Assembly (NCBI RefSeq): GCF_014699135.1
Contig: NZ_JACOFT010000006.1
Span: 1-64,000 of the forward strand
Length of the DNA stretch: 64,000 nucleotides
Direction: 5' to 3'
Origin: Cognatundibacterium aquatile
GTDB taxonomy: Bacteria; Pseudomonadota; Gammaproteobacteria; Burkholderiales; Burkholderiaceae_D
Below the pieces are notes generated by a model. It saw only the letters and a program-made list of their open reading frames with translations. It searched no databases and had not been told where the DNA came from. The position numbers were made by a program, and so were the translations under genes. This document shows, piece after piece, positions 27,837 to 35,925 of this stretch; within the stretch, counting starts at the first letter, position 1; the number at the start of each line of letters is the position of its first letter.

Positions 27837-29000
27837 TTAAGGCTTCACTTTGTAGTTGCGTACTGCATTTAAACTTTCTGACAAATTCGGCATTTCTATC
27901 GACAGATTGCTGCCCTGAACCTGACGCAATAAGGCTTGCGCATTCTGAGTCTGTTTCGCCCTGGTGTCGAAATACTTTGAAATCGCATCTTGCGCAGACA
28001 CCAAGTCACTACGGAAAACACTCTCATTTCTGGCCAGCAAGGCAAGTCTTGCATTAAGCAGACGCAATTTAAGATTTTCGCGTGCAAAATAGGATTGCGT
28101 CGGGGTCAACAACAAAGCGTCAGGCGTTTCTACACTGCGGACACGAATCAGTTGCTTAACCTCGCCCCACATCTCGCTGGAAAAACTCTGCCAAGCGTCC
28201 TGCAAACGCATGGAGAAAGTACTTTCCTCAACCTCGGCCACTTTCTTATCCTGCTTATCCTGCTTCGATGCACGCTGAGTTTTTGGAATAATTCTCAATG
28301 GTGCTTTTGGCGGCGTTGGCGAAACCACTGACTTCTCATCCGCCCACAAAGGAATATGATCAACCTGTGTAATGACGCTGTCGAGGCGTAACGCAATGCC
28401 AGGTAAATCAAGTGCCGGCAAAGACTTCAGACGATCAATGTCTTTCGCGATTGCTCTTCTGATCGTAATGAACTGAGGCTTGTCAGATTTAGCCAGGCGT
28501 CCATCCGCGTTCTGCAATGCAATCAACGCACCCTGAACATTACCTGCCAACTGCAATTGCTGGCTGGCTGTCGCCAATACCTGTTCAATTTCTGCCAATG
28601 CCCATTCATCACGATTTTTTGACAGATCCTGATACAGCTGCTCCAAAGCCAGTTGCTGGCTTTGAGATTCGATTTGTTTGCTTTCAATCAAAAGAACTTT
28701 GGCCTGAATTTCTTTTGTCGTTTCCTGCACATTTTTGGCCAGCAACTTCGTTTCATTACTTGTCGTGTCAGCGCTCAGCAAACGTCGAGCAACCTCCTCT
28801 TTCAGAGCACTGATCTGATTTTGAGAAGACCACCATTGCGCAGCCAACAATACGGCTAAGACGCCTGAAATCAGAAAGGCAGGATGAGTCCAGCTGCCTG
28901 ACGAAGAAGCCGGAAGCGAATTGGCCGCAGTAGCGACCACGGATTGATCAGGGCTTTGAGATGGCAAAGAACCCCCTGTGTTAGTTTGCTGTTCATTCAT
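27837..29000 (-). CDS. hemX: HemX family protein
   Basis: The 387-residue protein has a disordered N-terminus, one membrane helix (HPAFLISGVLAVLLAAQWW, about 39-57) and a long coiled-coil region (about 60-140). A conserved C-terminal domain follows with LRLLNARLALLARNESVFR and AQDAISKYFD. It is often labelled uroporphyrin-III C-methyltransferase but lacks the SAM-methyltransferase motifs; it is better seen as a scaffold or regulator of heme synthesis. It sits between hemD and hemY with gaps of 2-3 bp. Confidence 0.9.
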   Translation of the reverse strand: MNEQQTNTGGSLPSQSPDQSVVATAANSLPASSSGSWTHPAFLISGVLAVLLAAQWWSSQNQISALKEEVARRLLSADTTSNETKLLAKNVQETTKEIQAKVLLIESKQIESQSQQLALEQLYQDLSKNRDEWALAEIEQVLATASQQLQLAGNVQGALIALQNADGRLAKSDKPQFITIRRAIAKDIDRLKSLPALDLPGIALRLDSVITQVDHIPLWADEKSVVSPTPPKAPLRIIPKTQRASKQDKQDKKVAEVEESTFSMRLQDAWQSFSSEMWGEVKQLIRVRSVETPDALLLTPTQSYFARENLKLRLLNARLALLARNESVFRSDLVSAQDAISKYFDTRAKQTQNAQALLRQVQGSNLSIEMPNLSESLNAVRNYKVKP

Positions 29001-29002
29001 AC

Positions 29003-29770
29003 TCAGGATTGTAACGCGACAAGTAGCTGTTCGTCGCCTGATGCGGTTAAAGTGATGGAATGAAACCCCATTGCCTGCGCTGTTTCGGCAATACGGACGT
29101 GGGGAACGATAATGTGTTGATGTTGGATTTTTGCCACGGCATCGTCGAGGGTTAATTGTTCACACCAGAAAATGAGCGTTCGCAATGCCTCAGAACTGGT
29201 AATCACCCAGTCATTCTCTGACTGGAGCAACTGTTCTAACTGCCTCTTCACAGAAATACTGAATTCGGGAGCAGAACGCCGATAAGCAGCCAGTTGCGTC
29301 ACATGAATGCCACGGGAACGAAATGCATCGGCCAAAAATTCCCGGCCTGTTGTTCCTCGCACGATCAATACCTGCTTATCAGCCAGTGCAGCAAAGTCAA
29401 TCTCGGCCGCCAAGGTCTCAGAATCCGTTTTCAGTTTATTCGAGGGACTGATGATCGTCGCATTGTCAGAATGAAGACCATAGCGCGCCAAAGCAAGCCT
29501 ACTCCCCTCACCGACAACACCAATCGGAACCTGTAACGGCCATTGCGTGATATGCGAAAAAAAAGCATCAATCGCGTTCGGACTCACAAAAACAACTAAT
29601 CCATAACTACTGAGATTAGTTACTTTGTCGCTAATCTCAGTCTGATTCTCTAAGTGATGTATTTCGATCAAGGGAAATAATTGACACGGACGCGATAAAG
29701 CCTGAAGTTGAGCGGCAAAATCCTGAGCCTGTGCCAATGGGCGCGTGACAATCACATTCCTGCGCGACAT
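29003..29770 (-). CDS. hemD: Uroporphyrinogen-III synthase
   Basis: The 255-residue enzyme starts MSRRNVIVTRPLAQAQDFAA and has the bilobal HemD fold, with FVSPNAIDAFF and a C-terminal WVITSSEALRTLIFW. It closes hydroxymethylbilane while inverting ring D. The open frame reaches 29938, but that extension overlaps hemC; the ATG at 29770, 7 bp after the hemC stop, is the family's start. Sequence conservation is low in this family, so the operon position supports the call. Confidence 0.93.
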   Translation of the reverse strand: MSRRNVIVTRPLAQAQDFAAQLQALSRPCQLFPLIEIHHLENQTEISDKVTNLSSYGLVVFVSPNAIDAFFSHITQWPLQVPIGVVGEGSRLALARYGLHSDNATIISPSNKLKTDSETLAAEIDFAALADKQVLIVRGTTGREFLADAFRSRGIHVTQLAAYRRSAPEFSISVKRQLEQLLQSENDWVITSSEALRTLIFWCEQLTLDDAVAKIQHQHIIVPHVRIAETAQAMGFHSITLTASGDEQLLVALQS

Positions 29771-29777
29771 AAGAGAA

Positions 29778-30725
29778 TTACTCAACAATCTGTGCTTTAC
29801 ACAAAGCCAGGATGCCCTCAGCATCTTGGGCAGACAAGGCCTGCGCCAGTTGTAAACCCAGCGTTCCTGGCTCAGACGCATCACCAAAAATCTCGGCACT
29901 CGCCACTCGCCGTCCATCCGGGGTTGCCACCATTCCACGTAAGTGCATTGTTTGATCAGCTACGGTTGCGAACGCCGCCAGTGGTATCTGACAACTCCCG
30001 CCAAAAACCTTGGACACAGTTCGCTCGGCAATAACAGACTGAGAAGTTGCCAAATGATTCAACGGGGCAAGTAACTCAAGTAAATCAGGGCGCGAATCCG
30101 ACACTTCTATCGCCATAGCGCCCTGTCCAGCTGCAGGCAAGCTTGCCTCAGGCTCTAAAAATCCGCGTATACGCTGAGGTAATTCGAGACGTTTTAATCC
30201 TGCCGCTGCAAGAATAATCGCAGCGTATTCGCCCTCATCAAGCTTACGTAAACGGGTATCTAGATTGCCACGCAAAGGGCGAACCACTAAATGCGGGAAA
30301 CGGGCGGAAATGACGGCCTGACGACGCAGGCTGCTGGTACCGACAACAGCCCCATCGGGCAAGCTACTAAGGGAATCATAATCGTTGGAAACAAAAGCAT
30401 CGCGCGGATCTTCACGCTCTAAAATCGCAGCCAAAGTGAAGCCTTCGGGTAACTCCATAGGAACATCTTTGAGGGAATGTACTGCCAGATCGGCACGACC
30501 TTCAGCCATCGCCACTTCCAGCTCTTTAACAAATAAACCCTTCCCGCCGACTTTAGATAAAGCACGGTCTAAAATCTGATCGCCGCGCGTCGTCATTCCA
30601 AGAATATCGACCTGGCAATCCGGGTATAACGATAACAGGCGGTCACGAACATGTTCAGCCTGCCACATTGCCAACCGGCTCTCTCTGGAAGCAATGACCA
30701 ATTTTTTGGGAGAAACTGCAGTCAA
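29778..30725 (-). CDS. hemC: Porphobilinogen deaminase (hydroxymethylbilane synthase)
   Basis: The 315-residue enzyme has [46 protein letters not shown] and [12 protein letters not shown], where the Cys carries the dipyrromethane cofactor. It polymerises four porphobilinogen units. It is the first gene of the hem operon and divergent from trpS, with a 250-bp shared upstream region. Confidence 0.97.
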   Translation of the reverse strand: MTAVSPKKLVIASRESRLAMWQAEHVRDRLLSLYPDCQVDILGMTTRGDQILDRALSKVGGKGLFVKELEVAMAEGRADLAVHSLKDVPMELPEGFTLAAILEREDPRDAFVSNDYDSLSSLPDGAVVGTSSLRRQAVISARFPHLVVRPLRGNLDTRLRKLDEGEYAAIILAAAGLKRLELPQRIRGFLEPEASLPAAGQGAMAIEVSDSRPDLLELLAPLNHLATSQSVIAERTVSKVFGGSCQIPLAAFATVADQTMHLRGMVATPDGRRVASAEIFGDASEPGTLGLQLAQALSAQDAEGILALCKAQIVE

Positions 30726-30920
30726 AATAATTTTCTTTCTAAATATTCAGGCAATCAGATGTCATCTGGTAAATCGAGTGTGCCGAATTTTACCATTCAG
30801 AAATCATGATTTCGTCGGTTAAACTATTGAAAATTTGCAGACTTTTTGATCAATCCAGGCAAACTTGACACATAATCGGCGGTGACGGCATCATAACGCC
30901 TTGATTAGACGCACATATTC

Positions 30921-30951
30921 AAAATGCCGCCAAAATTGAGCGGCATTTTTT
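30921..30951. terminator. Terminator-like hairpin just upstream of trpS
   Basis: AAAATGCCGC and GCGGCATTTT form a 10-bp stem with a nine-base loop and a T-run, ending 25 bp before the trpS start. Its place inside the hemC/trpS divergent region means it would end any rightward transcript starting further upstream, so it could act as an attenuator in the trpS leader. Confidence 0.6.
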
Positions 30952-30975
30952 ACGCACGTAAACAACGGAATTTTT

Positions 30976-31998
30976 ATGCAAGCAAGTACAACTGAAAATA
31001 AAAACCACACCATTCTGACTGGCGACCGCCCTACTGGCCCTCTTCATCTGGGACATTTTGTCGGCAGTCTGCGCAACCGCGTCAAATATCAACATCAATA
31101 TCAGCAGTACATCATGCTCGCCGATGCACAGGCATTGACGGACAATATGGACAACCCGGCCAAAGTTCATGACAACGTACTTGAGGTTGCACTGGATTAC
31201 CTTGCCGTTGGCATTGACCCCACTAAATCCACGATCTTTATTCAGTCGCAAATTCCTGAACTAACAGAATTAACGTTCTACTATCTGAATCTGGTTTCTG
31301 TTGCCCGTCTGGAACGCAATCCGACGATCAAACAAGAGATCATCCTGCGTAATTTTGAGCGCGATATTCCTGCTGGCTTTCTGACATACCCTGTCAGTCA
31401 GGCCGCCGACATTACTGCATTCAAAGCGAGCCTGGTACCTGTGGGCGAAGACCAGATTCCTATGATTGAACAGACAAACGAAATCGTTCGCCGATTCAAT
31501 CGTCTGGCAAAGAAAGATATTCTGGTTGAGTGTCAGGCATTGGTGCCAGAGATCGGTCGTTTGCCGGGTATCGATGGAAAAGCCAAAATGAGTAAATCCC
31601 TCGGGAACACGATCAACCTCGGTGCCAGCCCCGCAGAGATAAAAGCGGCAGTACGCAATGTCTATACAGATCCATTGCATCTGCGCGTCAGCGATCCTGG
31701 ACACCTGGAAGATAACGTCGCCTTTATTTATCTGGATGCGTTCGATGAAGACAAAATCGGATTACAAGCAATGAAAGACCACTACACACGCGGCGGCTTG
31801 GGTGACAGCGTAGTCAAGGCACGTCTTGAAGGAATATTGCAGGATCTGCTTACACCAATTCGTGAGCGTCGCGAAGAATATGCCAAAGATCGCGGTCAGG
31901 TTCTGCAAATGCTCAAAGAGGGAACCCAAAAAGCGCGGGAAATTGCAGCTAAAACGACCGATGAAGTGAAAGCAGCGATAGGATTAAAACATTTCTAA
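30976..31998 (+). CDS. trpS: Tryptophanyl-tRNA synthetase
   Basis: The 340-residue class I synthetase has [20 protein letters not shown] (HIGH-like PLHLGHF) and [14 protein letters not shown] (KMSKS). It charges tRNA-Trp. Length is normal for TrpS. It is a single-gene unit with its own upstream region containing a terminator-like hairpin. Confidence 0.97.
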   Translation: MQASTTENKNHTILTGDRPTGPLHLGHFVGSLRNRVKYQHQYQQYIMLADAQALTDNMDNPAKVHDNVLEVALDYLAVGIDPTKSTIFIQSQIPELTELTFYYLNLVSVARLERNPTIKQEIILRNFERDIPAGFLTYPVSQAADITAFKASLVPVGEDQIPMIEQTNEIVRRFNRLAKKDILVECQALVPEIGRLPGIDGKAKMSKSLGNTINLGASPAEIKAAVRNVYTDPLHLRVSDPGHLEDNVAFIYLDAFDEDKIGLQAMKDHYTRGGLGDSVVKARLEGILQDLLTPIRERREEYAKDRGQVLQMLKEGTQKAREIAAKTTDEVKAAIGLKHF

Positions 31999-32094
31999 AA
32001 AAGATGCTGTACATCATTAATTTCCCCCTCTCATTCAGTCCAGAAGGGGAACCATCTGCAGGATGTATCAACGTGTGATTAACCACCTTAAAAC

Positions 32095-32108
32095 TTGTTA
32101 TTAATCAA
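32095..32108 (+). promoter_or_regulatory. FNR-type box upstream of uspA (one mismatch)
   Basis: TTGTT-ATTA-ATCAA differs from TTGAT-N4-ATCAA at one position. It lies 63-76 bp before the uspA start. A GATAAT sequence at 32123 might be a -10, but it is closer than the classical spacing. Confidence 0.5.
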
Positions 32109-32170
32109 ACGCACATCCCTCAGATAATCCATCATGAAGGTTCGATCTGCCACTACTGAAAGGAAGAACG

Positions 32171-32626
32171 ATGTATAGCAAAATTCTTATGCCGACCGAC
32201 GGGTCTGAGTTGGCCAATGCCAGCATTCAAGCGGGTATTGAGTTTGCAAAAAAAGTAAATGCCAAGGTAGTTGGGATTTTTGTAGCGGCGAATTATCAGT
32301 ACCCTATTTACATCGACATCATTCCGCCAAACACCCCGACTGAAGAAGAATACCAGGCGGCGATGCGTGCCTTTGGCGAATCTTATCTGGAGCCGGCCAG
32401 AGTAGCTGCGCACAAGGAAGGTCTGGAGTTTGAAAGTGTCGTCAAGTTTAGTGATGCGCCTGCGAAGGAAATTGTCCATACAGCACAGCAATATGCTTGC
32501 GACCTGATCTTTATCGCATCCCACGGACGCAGTGGGGTCGGACAATTACTTTTGGGTAGCACGACAAGCAAAGTTTTATCCATGTGTGATATTCCAGTTC
32601 TGGTGCATAGAGTCAAAAAACACTGA
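32171..32626 (+). CDS. Universal stress protein, UspA family, single domain
   Basis: The 151-residue protein begins MYSKILMPTDGSELANASI and ends with the ATP-binding G-x2-G-x9-G-S/T pattern in GRSGVGQLLLGSTTSKVL, then PVLVHRV. A 25-residue insertion with YPIYIDIIPPN is seen in many betaproteobacterial members. It is a cytoplasmic nucleotide-binding stress protein of unclear biochemical role. It has an FNR-like box upstream and heads a locus of low-oxygen regulators. It could be induced when respiration is limited (inference). Confidence 0.9.
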   Translation: MYSKILMPTDGSELANASIQAGIEFAKKVNAKVVGIFVAANYQYPIYIDIIPPNTPTEEEYQAAMRAFGESYLEPARVAAHKEGLEFESVVKFSDAPAKEIVHTAQQYACDLIFIASHGRSGVGQLLLGSTTSKVLSMCDIPVLVHRVKKH

Positions 32627-32666
32627 GCTGGTAGCCACGGACATAGGCAATAAGCAACTAATCGGG

Positions 32667-32679
32667 TTGTACAGTACAA
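32667..32679. promoter_or_regulatory. 13-bp palindrome upstream of the NarL-type regulator
   Basis: TTGTAC-A-GTACAA is a perfect palindrome 54-66 bp before the regulator start. It could be an autoregulatory operator. Confidence 0.4.
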
Positions 32680-32732
32680 TAGTGCATGCCTTGCGACTCA
32701 GCTTGCACAAAATTTAACTGCACCACTGATCA

Positions 32733-33374
32733 ATGATTAGAATTCTTATTGCCGATGACCACACTATCATGCGTGAAGGACTCAAGCGCATACTTGATGG
32801 AAACGACGACATACGTGTGGTTGCAGAAGCTATCGACGGTTTTGACACTTTGGAAAAAGTGAGGAACACACAGTTTGATGTCCTGTTAATGGATCTGTCC
32901 ATGCCAGGGCGAAGCGGCGTCGACCTGATACGTCAGATCAAAGATGAATTCCCCAAGCTGCCCATCCTGATTCTCACCATGCATGAAGAAGAGCAATACG
33001 CTGTGCGTGCGATCAGAGCCGGCGCCAGAGGGTATCTGACAAAAGAAAGTGCGGGCACACAACTGGTTACAGCATTGCGCAAAGTCGCGTCGGGCCGCCC
33101 CTATATCAGCATAGAAGTGGCAGAGCAGTTAGCCATGAATGCGATGCCTGCCGACGATAACCTTCCGCATACCAGCCTTTCTGATAGAGAATTTGAGGTT
33201 TTCAGCCATATCGTCAAGGGAAAAACGATTACAGAAATTGGTGATCTGCTACATCTCAGTGTAAAAACAGTCAGCACACATAAGATGCGTATTTTGCAAA
33301 AAATGAATATGAGCAACATTTCCGACCTGGTTCAGTACGCTGTCGCCCATAACCTTCTGATTCCTAACGCCTGA
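32733..33374 (+). CDS. NarL/FixJ-family response regulator
   Basis: The 213-residue protein has a receiver domain (acidic ADDH near residue 9, phospho-acceptor Asp in LLMDLSMPG, Thr in LTMH, Lys in LTKES) and a LuxR-type helix-turn-helix at about 145-205 (LSDREFEVFSHIVKGKT, then LHLSVKTVSTHKMRIL). It should bind DNA when phosphorylated. The likely partner is the HisKA_3 sensor kinase encoded at 35926-37866, because that kinase class pairs with NarL-type regulators. Confidence 0.92.
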   Translation: MIRILIADDHTIMREGLKRILDGNDDIRVVAEAIDGFDTLEKVRNTQFDVLLMDLSMPGRSGVDLIRQIKDEFPKLPILILTMHEEEQYAVRAIRAGARGYLTKESAGTQLVTALRKVASGRPYISIEVAEQLAMNAMPADDNLPHTSLSDREFEVFSHIVKGKTITEIGDLLHLSVKTVSTHKMRILQKMNMSNISDLVQYAVAHNLLIPNA

Positions 33375-33402
33375 CCAAGCACTTCCCACCGTCACTATCT
33401 TG

Positions 33403-33416
33403 TAGGAATATTCCTA
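33403..33416. promoter_or_regulatory. 14-bp palindrome upstream of the receiver-fnr genes
   Basis: TAGGAATATTCCTA is a perfect palindrome centred 54 bp upstream of an FNR-like box. Two 7-mers back to back resemble binding sites of NarL-family regulators such as BvgA, so the neighbouring regulator could act here. Confidence 0.45.
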
Positions 33417-33456
33417 TAAGATCAGCCTTAAATCTGACAATTCAAATCAGCATTAC

Positions 33457-33470
33457 CTGATTTAAATCAA
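33457..33470 (+). promoter_or_regulatory. FNR-type box upstream of the receiver-fnr genes (one mismatch)
   Basis: CTGAT-TTAA-ATCAA differs from the consensus at one base and lies 61-74 bp before the receiver-protein start. It would allow FNR autoregulation of the following fnr-like gene. Confidence 0.5.
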
Positions 33471-33530
33471 AAAGCGAAGCCGTGATAATAGACATCAAGC
33501 AAACAAGCGATGTCTTACATCACGCGCACC

Positions 33531-33914
33531 ATGAATTTATTTATCGTTGAAGATTCGGTTTTAATTCAAAATCGACTCGTTCGTTTCATAGAAGAAATAC
33601 CAGGGATGCACGTTATCGGTGTTTCTGGCGACATCGATACTGCCTACGACAGTGTTATCAATAGTGACACTGATGCAATGATTCTTGACTTGCAATTAGG
33701 TGATAAAAATGGCTTGCAACTTTTGAAAGATGTGAAGCAAAATAAACCAGAGGTCAAGATTGTCATTCTCACGAATCACTCAACTGAAGACAATCGCGTG
33801 CACGCTATGCGCGCTGGTGCAGACGGTTTTCTCGACAAATCTACTGACTTCGACCAGATACAGAATTTTCTGTACGACTGGGAAAGTCCAGATGCGTCGA
33901 AACAAGTTAATTAA
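33531..33914 (+). CDS. Stand-alone receiver-domain response regulator
   Basis: The ~127-residue protein is a receiver domain only: MNLFIVEDSVLIQNRLVRFI, phospho-acceptor Asp in MILDLQLGD, Thr in ILTNHS and Lys in FLDKSTDF. It has no DNA-binding or output domain, so it works by protein contact, like CheY or Spo0F. An ATG at 33510 would add seven residues. It lies 24 bp before the FNR-family gene and probably shares its transcript, downstream of an FNR-like box and a palindrome. Confidence 0.88.
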   Translation: MNLFIVEDSVLIQNRLVRFIEEIPGMHVIGVSGDIDTAYDSVINSDTDAMILDLQLGDKNGLQLLKDVKQNKPEVKIVILTNHSTEDNRVHAMRAGADGFLDKSTDFDQIQNFLYDWESPDASKQVN

Positions 33915-33938
33915 TTTTCGTTTATCCAGGAGACTCAC

Positions 33939-34823
33939 ATGACAACAGTTGCCCAATCATCCCGCCCAGTCAGCCAACATATTGCAGCAAACAAAGCGAT
34001 GCTTCCAGTGATGTCAAACGAGGCAGGTTGGCGTTGCCACGGCAATTTGTGGTCAGACCTGAGTCAGGTCTGTGATCTGTTAAATATTCCTACTCCTCTT
34101 AACTCAACGGATGAAGAAGCCTTATTTCAGCATGTTCGCTTTAAAGCTGGTCAGCGCATTCATACGATAGGACAGAATTTTGAAGCGCTGTATGTTGTCA
34201 ACTCGGGATTCCTGAAAACTGTATTAATTGATGAATACGGTAACGAACAAGTACTGAGCTTTCCGATGAAGGGTGATCTGCTTGGAATCGATGGCATCCA
34301 TAATCAACAACACGCCTCAGAAGCTGTTGCTCTGTCAGATTGCGACATCATTATTTTGCCTTACAAGGCTTTTGCAAATCTGGGGCGCAGCTATGTTGAA
34401 TTAGAACATGCAATGTTCAGCGTCATGAGCCGCGAACTGGTTCGTGAACAATTAATGATAGGCATGCTTAGCGCACTTAGCGCAGAAGCCAAAGTTGCCC
34501 GTTTTCTGACCACACTGGGCGAACGCTTCAGCCAGTTAGGTTACTCTGGAAAATCATTCAACCTGCGTATGACTCGCCACGAAATCGGCAGCTACCTTGG
34601 CTTGACATTAGAAACCGTTAGCCGGACGCTGTCTGCATTTAACGAAATGGGATTAATCAGCGTCGATCAACGTGAAATATGCTTACTTGATACAACTGCG
34701 TTGAAAACCCTGCGTCGTCTGCCGCCAGCAAAAACCCGAAATAAAGTCAGTGAAAAAGTATCTGTAATGGTTGGGAAAAAACTACTTCCGCAATGGGGAA
34801 GTGAAACAGCGGTTGCCGTATAA
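33939..34823 (+). CDS. FNR/CRP-family transcriptional regulator
   Basis: The protein has a cNMP-binding-like beta-roll (about 60-150) and a C-terminal winged helix with HEIGSYLGLTLETVSRTLSAF. Its recognition helix keeps the E-x-x-SR of E. coli FNR, which reads TTGAT-N4-ATCAA. The four-cysteine iron-sulfur pattern of FNR is not obvious: the N-terminus has only WRCHG and SQVCDL, with one further Cys in SDCDII. The C-terminus carries a basic tail of about 35 extra residues. It is a strong candidate for control of the cbb3 operon in this window. How it senses oxygen, if it does, is open. Confidence 0.85.
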   Translation: MTTVAQSSRPVSQHIAANKAMLPVMSNEAGWRCHGNLWSDLSQVCDLLNIPTPLNSTDEEALFQHVRFKAGQRIHTIGQNFEALYVVNSGFLKTVLIDEYGNEQVLSFPMKGDLLGIDGIHNQQHASEAVALSDCDIIILPYKAFANLGRSYVELEHAMFSVMSRELVREQLMIGMLSALSAEAKVARFLTTLGERFSQLGYSGKSFNLRMTRHEIGSYLGLTLETVSRTLSAFNEMGLISVDQREICLLDTTALKTLRRLPPAKTRNKVSEKVSVMVGKKLLPQWGSETAVAV

Positions 34824-34948
34824 AATATTTAAGCTAGAATCTGGCAACTTATACAAAAATTTGCGTCACCGATTTTGATTCATTACCGATTTTTCTCTAA
34901 GAGTTTTTTAAGCTCTGACGCGAAGAAAAAATTAACAGGAGCAATGAC

Positions 34949-35788
34949 ATGACATATAAGACCTTACTTGTGCACGTTGATGAATCAGAGCGATCAAATT
35001 TAAGAGTCAAATTTGCGGCTGAAATTGCTAAAGCTGAAGATGCACATTTAATCGGGACAGCAGTCACTGGCGTTTCACGATTTATCTATCAGGACGGAAA
35101 CATCAGTGCCAGCGACCCGAACTTGACGATCCATCTCAATTTTCTCAGAGAACGCGCAGAAAAAGCCGTCGCCAATTTCAATCGCGAAGTGGAAACGATT
35201 GGTGTTTCATCACATGAAAGTATGGTTGCAAATGACGAGGCTGGTGGTGGAATTGGCCTTCAAGCCAGATATAGTGACTTGGTGATCATAGGACAAACCA
35301 ATCACGATGAGCCCTCGCCTTCAGTATTACCAGATTTTCCTGAATATATTGTGATGAATTCCGGGCGTCCGGTACTCATCATTCCGTATGCGGGAGATTT
35401 TAATACGATCGCAAAACGCCCCTTGATCTCTTGGGATGCAAGTCGGGAATCGACCCGTGCAGTTACTGATGCACTGCCCTTACTAAAAAAGGCAGATGTA
35501 GTTCAGGTTGCCATTTTCAATCCAAAATCCACGCCTGATGCCCACGGCGAGCAACCCGGCGCTGATATCGCTCTTTACCTCGCAAGACATGGCGTTAAAG
35601 TCGAGGTTTCAGTGCACAAAACTTCCACTGATATCGGTAACGCGTTGCTCTCATTAGCACATGACCTCGATAGCGATATGATAGTGATGGGCGGTTACGG
35701 ACATTCCCGTTTCAGGGAAATGATCATGGGTGGCGTGACTAAGACCATTCTTGAAAGTATGACGGTTCCTGTATTTATGTCTCATTGA
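34949..35788 (+). CDS. Tandem-domain universal stress protein
   Basis: The 279-residue protein has two Usp domains in tandem (about 1-150 and 155-279). The second keeps the ATP-binding ending (MGGYGHSRFREMIMGGVTKTIL), while the first is more divergent. It resembles the UspE-like tandem proteins found near low-oxygen respiration genes. A Shine-Dalgarno-like ACAGGAG precedes the ATG. It stands alone between fnr and the sensor kinase, and a terminator follows. Confidence 0.88.
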   Translation: MTYKTLLVHVDESERSNLRVKFAAEIAKAEDAHLIGTAVTGVSRFIYQDGNISASDPNLTIHLNFLRERAEKAVANFNREVETIGVSSHESMVANDEAGGGIGLQARYSDLVIIGQTNHDEPSPSVLPDFPEYIVMNSGRPVLIIPYAGDFNTIAKRPLISWDASRESTRAVTDALPLLKKADVVQVAIFNPKSTPDAHGEQPGADIALYLARHGVKVEVSVHKTSTDIGNALLSLAHDLDSDMIVMGGYGHSRFREMIMGGVTKTILESMTVPVFMSH

Positions 35789-35822
35789 TCATTACTGGCG
35801 TCAGGTTCACCGCCTCGGTAAT

Positions 35823-35851
35823 AATGGCATCCACTGATGGGTGCCATTTTT
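35823..35851 (+). terminator. Intrinsic terminator after the tandem Usp gene
   Basis: AATGGCA and TGCCATT plus flanking CC/GG pairs form a stem followed by a run of Ts. Confidence 0.75.
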
Positions 35852-35925
35852 TTTACCAAGACATCAATACAAGCTGATTTCAGCCCTTAAAATACACATA
35901 TCTCATCTCAATATCATCAAGTCGC

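Noticed and set aside
29771-29938. N-terminal extension of HemD
   Set aside because: It overlaps hemC and is Trp/Arg-rich without family similarity.
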